From NCBI GenBank assembly GCA_013397455.1, contig VYZB01000190.1:1035251-1099250 (forward strand): DNA of 64,000 nt, given 5' to 3'. The DNA is from Crotophaga sulcirostris (Eukaryota > Chordata > Aves > Cuculiformes > Crotophagidae). Every line of letters begins with the position of its first letter. The stretch's first letter is position 1. Below the pieces are notes generated by a model. It ran no database searches. It saw nothing but the letters and a program-made list of their open reading frames with translations, and had not been told where the DNA came from. Positions 63,101 to 64,000 of this stretch are shown one piece after another. The position numbers were made by a program, and so were the translations under genes.

Positions 63101-63379
63101 ACATTCTTTCATTATAGACATGTAGTTTCAATAAAGTATCATTTGACACAAATCTAAGACAAAATAAATAAATCCAACAACAACGACTGAAAAGATTGCT
63201 TACTGCTACATCTATCCAATTTCCAGAGCTGATGGCTTCCTCTACAGAGGCTTCAACTTGATCCACAATTTCTTGACCAACACAAGCTGCTCTCAGAAAT
63301 AAAAGTTGTGTAGACTTGTATCTTTTTTTAATGTAGCCTGCTGGGTCAGGGATGCCAAGTCTGTACAATGCATCAAATT
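53972..63379 (-). CDS. UFL1: UFL1, E3 UFM1-protein ligase 1 (partial: last 11 coding exons, 524 aa)
   Basis: Coding exons in order of transcription: 63204-63379, 62294-62473, 61791-61911, 60205-60327, 58165-58285, 57045-57208, 56431-56561, 56204-56284, 55498-55583, 54880-55060 and 53972-54184. They join in frame for 1577 nt. UFL1 transfers the ubiquitin-like modifier UFM1 to targets such as ribosomal protein uL24 (RPL26) at the ER, in a complex with DDRGK1 and CDK5RAP3 (family knowledge). The window holds roughly residues 270 to the end of a protein usually about 794 aa. It covers the alpha-helical C-terminal half with a basic, glycine-containing linker, and ends in SSVTEE. The N-terminal winged-helix part that binds DDRGK1 is beyond the right edge. 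All introns are GT-AG (146-1919 nt), and no frameshift or stop was found. Segments such as [15 protein letters not shown] and [12 protein letters not shown] fit UFL1 only. Confidence 0.94.
54880..55060 (-). CDS. UFL1: UFL1 coding exon, second from the end
   Basis: Acceptor TTTTCCTTAG and donor GTATTC. It encodes [20 protein letters not shown], then [20 protein letters not shown] and ends KIPE. The first base completes an Arg codon. 181 nt. This helical block is among the best conserved parts of the protein. Confidence 0.95.
55498..55583 (-). CDS. UFL1: UFL1 coding exon, third from the end
   Basis: Encodes [20 protein letters not shown] and a lysine-rich KKGDKKKE, ending two bases into an Arg codon before a GTACCT donor. 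The acceptor follows a T-rich tract. 86 nt. Confidence 0.93.
56204..56284 (-). CDS. UFL1: UFL1 coding exon, fourth from the end
   Basis: 27 codons in phase: [20 protein letters not shown] then HTSLNGK. Acceptor TCGTACAG, donor GTAAAG. The upstream intron is the shortest seen here (146 nt). Confidence 0.93.
56431..56561 (-). CDS. UFL1: UFL1 coding exon, fifth from the end
   Basis: Acceptor TTTTAACAG. It encodes (D)[20 protein letters not shown], then [18 protein letters not shown] and TITSE before a GTACAT donor. 131 nt. Confidence 0.94.
57045..57208 (-). CDS. UFL1: UFL1 coding exon, sixth from the end
   Basis: Encodes [17 protein letters not shown], a Ser/Thr-rich turn, then [20 protein letters not shown] and GTKHFT. 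The acceptor is CTAAG; one base is borrowed at each end (Arg and Asp codons). 164 nt. Confidence 0.94.
58165..58285 (-). CDS. UFL1: UFL1 coding exon, seventh from the end
   Basis: Acceptor CCTACTACAG followed by GTAGG. The first two bases complete Gly, and then [20 protein letters not shown] and [19 protein letters not shown] follow. 121 nt. The phase on both sides fixes the acceptor choice; the other possible AG (at GTAG, four bases later) would break the frame. Confidence 0.93.
58296..58329. repeat. Tandem 19-bp unit beside a UFL1 acceptor
   Basis: AACATTCATTGACAA at 58296-58310 and again at 58315-58329, period 19. On the transcribed strand the copies lie 10-44 nt upstream of the exon that ends at 58285, where the branch point is expected. 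Confidence 0.92.
60205..60327 (-). CDS. UFL1: UFL1 coding exon, eighth from the end (basic Gly-rich linker)
   Basis: Encodes [36 protein letters not shown] and TTGT. It is a flexible linker with a five-Gly run, a lysine/arginine cluster (possible nuclear-localisation or RNA-binding patch) and an acidic serine cluster. The acceptor TTCTCCACCAG has a poor pyrimidine tract but is set by frame. Donor GTTTGT. 123 nt. Confidence 0.9.
61791..61911 (-). CDS. UFL1: UFL1 coding exon, ninth from the end
   Basis: Acceptor TTTAATTTTAG and donor GTAAGG. It encodes [20 protein letters not shown] then [20 protein letters not shown]. The C-terminal half is a strongly basic linker. 121 nt, ending one base into a Glu codon. 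Confidence 0.94.
62294..62473 (-). CDS. UFL1: UFL1 coding exon, tenth from the end
   Basis: 60 codons in phase: [20 protein letters not shown], then a variable part, [20 protein letters not shown] and MMQQKAEK. Acceptor TTTACTCCAG, donor GTACAG. Confidence 0.95.
63204..63379 (-). CDS. UFL1: UFL1 coding exon, eleventh from the end (most upstream in the window)
   Basis: Acceptor TATTTCATAG. It completes a Glu codon, then encodes [40 protein letters not shown] and [17 protein letters not shown] before a GTAAGC donor. 176 nt. Earlier exons, including the start codon, are beyond the right edge. Confidence 0.95.
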
Positions 63380-64000
63380 CTATGAAATAAATAGATGTCT
63401 GTTATATTTAAGTACCTTCACATAAGTAGAGGAACTTACACCGCAATTTTCTCTGAAAGCAGGAAATGAAGAATTATATAGTTTTAATACAAGTAAATGC
63501 AGCCTCAAGCTGATGCTGACCTAAAACTTTGCTCAGTACAAGCTACACCTAAACACAGTTAACAGAAATACGAAGATTAAATAGCAGAGATAACTTTGGT
63601 CTGAGTTTTGGAAAAAAATTGATTTTTCTCAGATTCTTATACCATTATCTTTCAATTATATCTTTCTAAAGTACACAATTATAACATGAACAATATTTAC
63701 AATATATACAATGTTAAAATCTTTTGTTTTCTGAAGACCCCAACACATTCATAGAATCGTGCAATGCCTCAGAAGCCAAGCATTTCAAGTATTTGGCAGT
63801 TTATACTTAGACATTCTGAAAGCATTCGAAGATTTTTGACAGATACTTTATTAGTCAAGCAATATTACGGAACACTTAATACTACTACAGTAAATTTTGT
63901 TGAATCTTTTCAAACTGCGAGACCAACTTATTTAGGGACTGGCCCTTTGGGACCATAAGGGTACATTCTTGTGTTTATTCAGGTCCACATTTTCCCACAA
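63380..64000 (-). other. UFL1: UFL1 intron, cut by the window edge
   Basis: Intronic sequence upstream of the exon at 63204-63379. I see no further UFL1 exon before the edge. A plus-strand frame at 63764-63958 has no homology. Confidence 0.7.

Noticed and set aside
63748..63780. CATAGAATCGTGCAATG resembling a reverse CR1 tail
   Set aside because: The following sequence does not match the CR1 3' terminus.
1..64000. CRISPR arrays, prokaryotic operons, tRNA or rRNA genes, endogenous viral genes
   Set aside because: No regularly spaced repeats, ribosome-binding-site-led gene strings, cloverleaf candidates or viral domains were recognised on either strand.

Overview
The window is vertebrate nuclear DNA and almost certainly avian. 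Multi-exon genes have GT-AG introns, the intergenic DNA is AT-rich and CpG-poor, and the interspersed repeats are dominated by CR1 LINE fragments, one ending in the typical (ATTCTATG)n tail and another in a CTGTGA-type tail. No bacterial, plasmid or viral gene is visible. I could not determine the species.

Two protein-coding genes lie head-to-tail on the minus strand. On the right (53.97-63.38 kb, running off the right edge) are the last 11 coding exons of UFL1, the UFM1 E3 ligase; they encode 524 complete C-terminal residues. About 21.5 kb to the left of its stop codon is the first coding exon of FHL5, a four-and-a-half-LIM-domain cofactor. All five FHL5 coding exons are present (23.70-32.45 kb). 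They splice in frame to 280 residues with every LIM zinc ligand intact. The UFL1-FHL5 pair is also adjacent in mammals (human 6q16), which supports the paralogue call. The two genes are neighbours by conserved synteny and are not known to share a pathway. UFL1 acts at the ER and ribosome in ufmylation; FHL5 is a LIM scaffold and transcriptional cofactor.

Layout: 1-22 kb is gene-free DNA 3' of FHL5. It holds a CR1 reverse-transcriptase relic (about 2.23-3.33 kb), a 203-bp non-autonomous hAT-like element with terminal inverted repeats and an 8-bp target-site duplication (5.26-5.48 kb), and small CR1 tails. From about 22.1 to 32.47 kb lies FHL5 (3' UTR and coding exons). From 32.5 to about 49 kb is probably FHL5 intron 1, with further CR1 copies (37.1, 38.6, 41.7 and 45.1 kb). 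A candidate FHL5 first exon and promoter lies near 49.0-49.3 kb. From 49.3 to 53.97 kb is the spacer plus a possible UFL1 3' UTR, followed by UFL1 itself.

I found no previously undescribed biological system. The observations most worth a second look are the CpG-rich foldback hAT-like element, a pair of interleaved inverted repeats just beside it, a poly(A) signal that overlaps the UFL1 stop codon, and a duplicated 19-bp unit directly upstream of a UFL1 splice acceptor.
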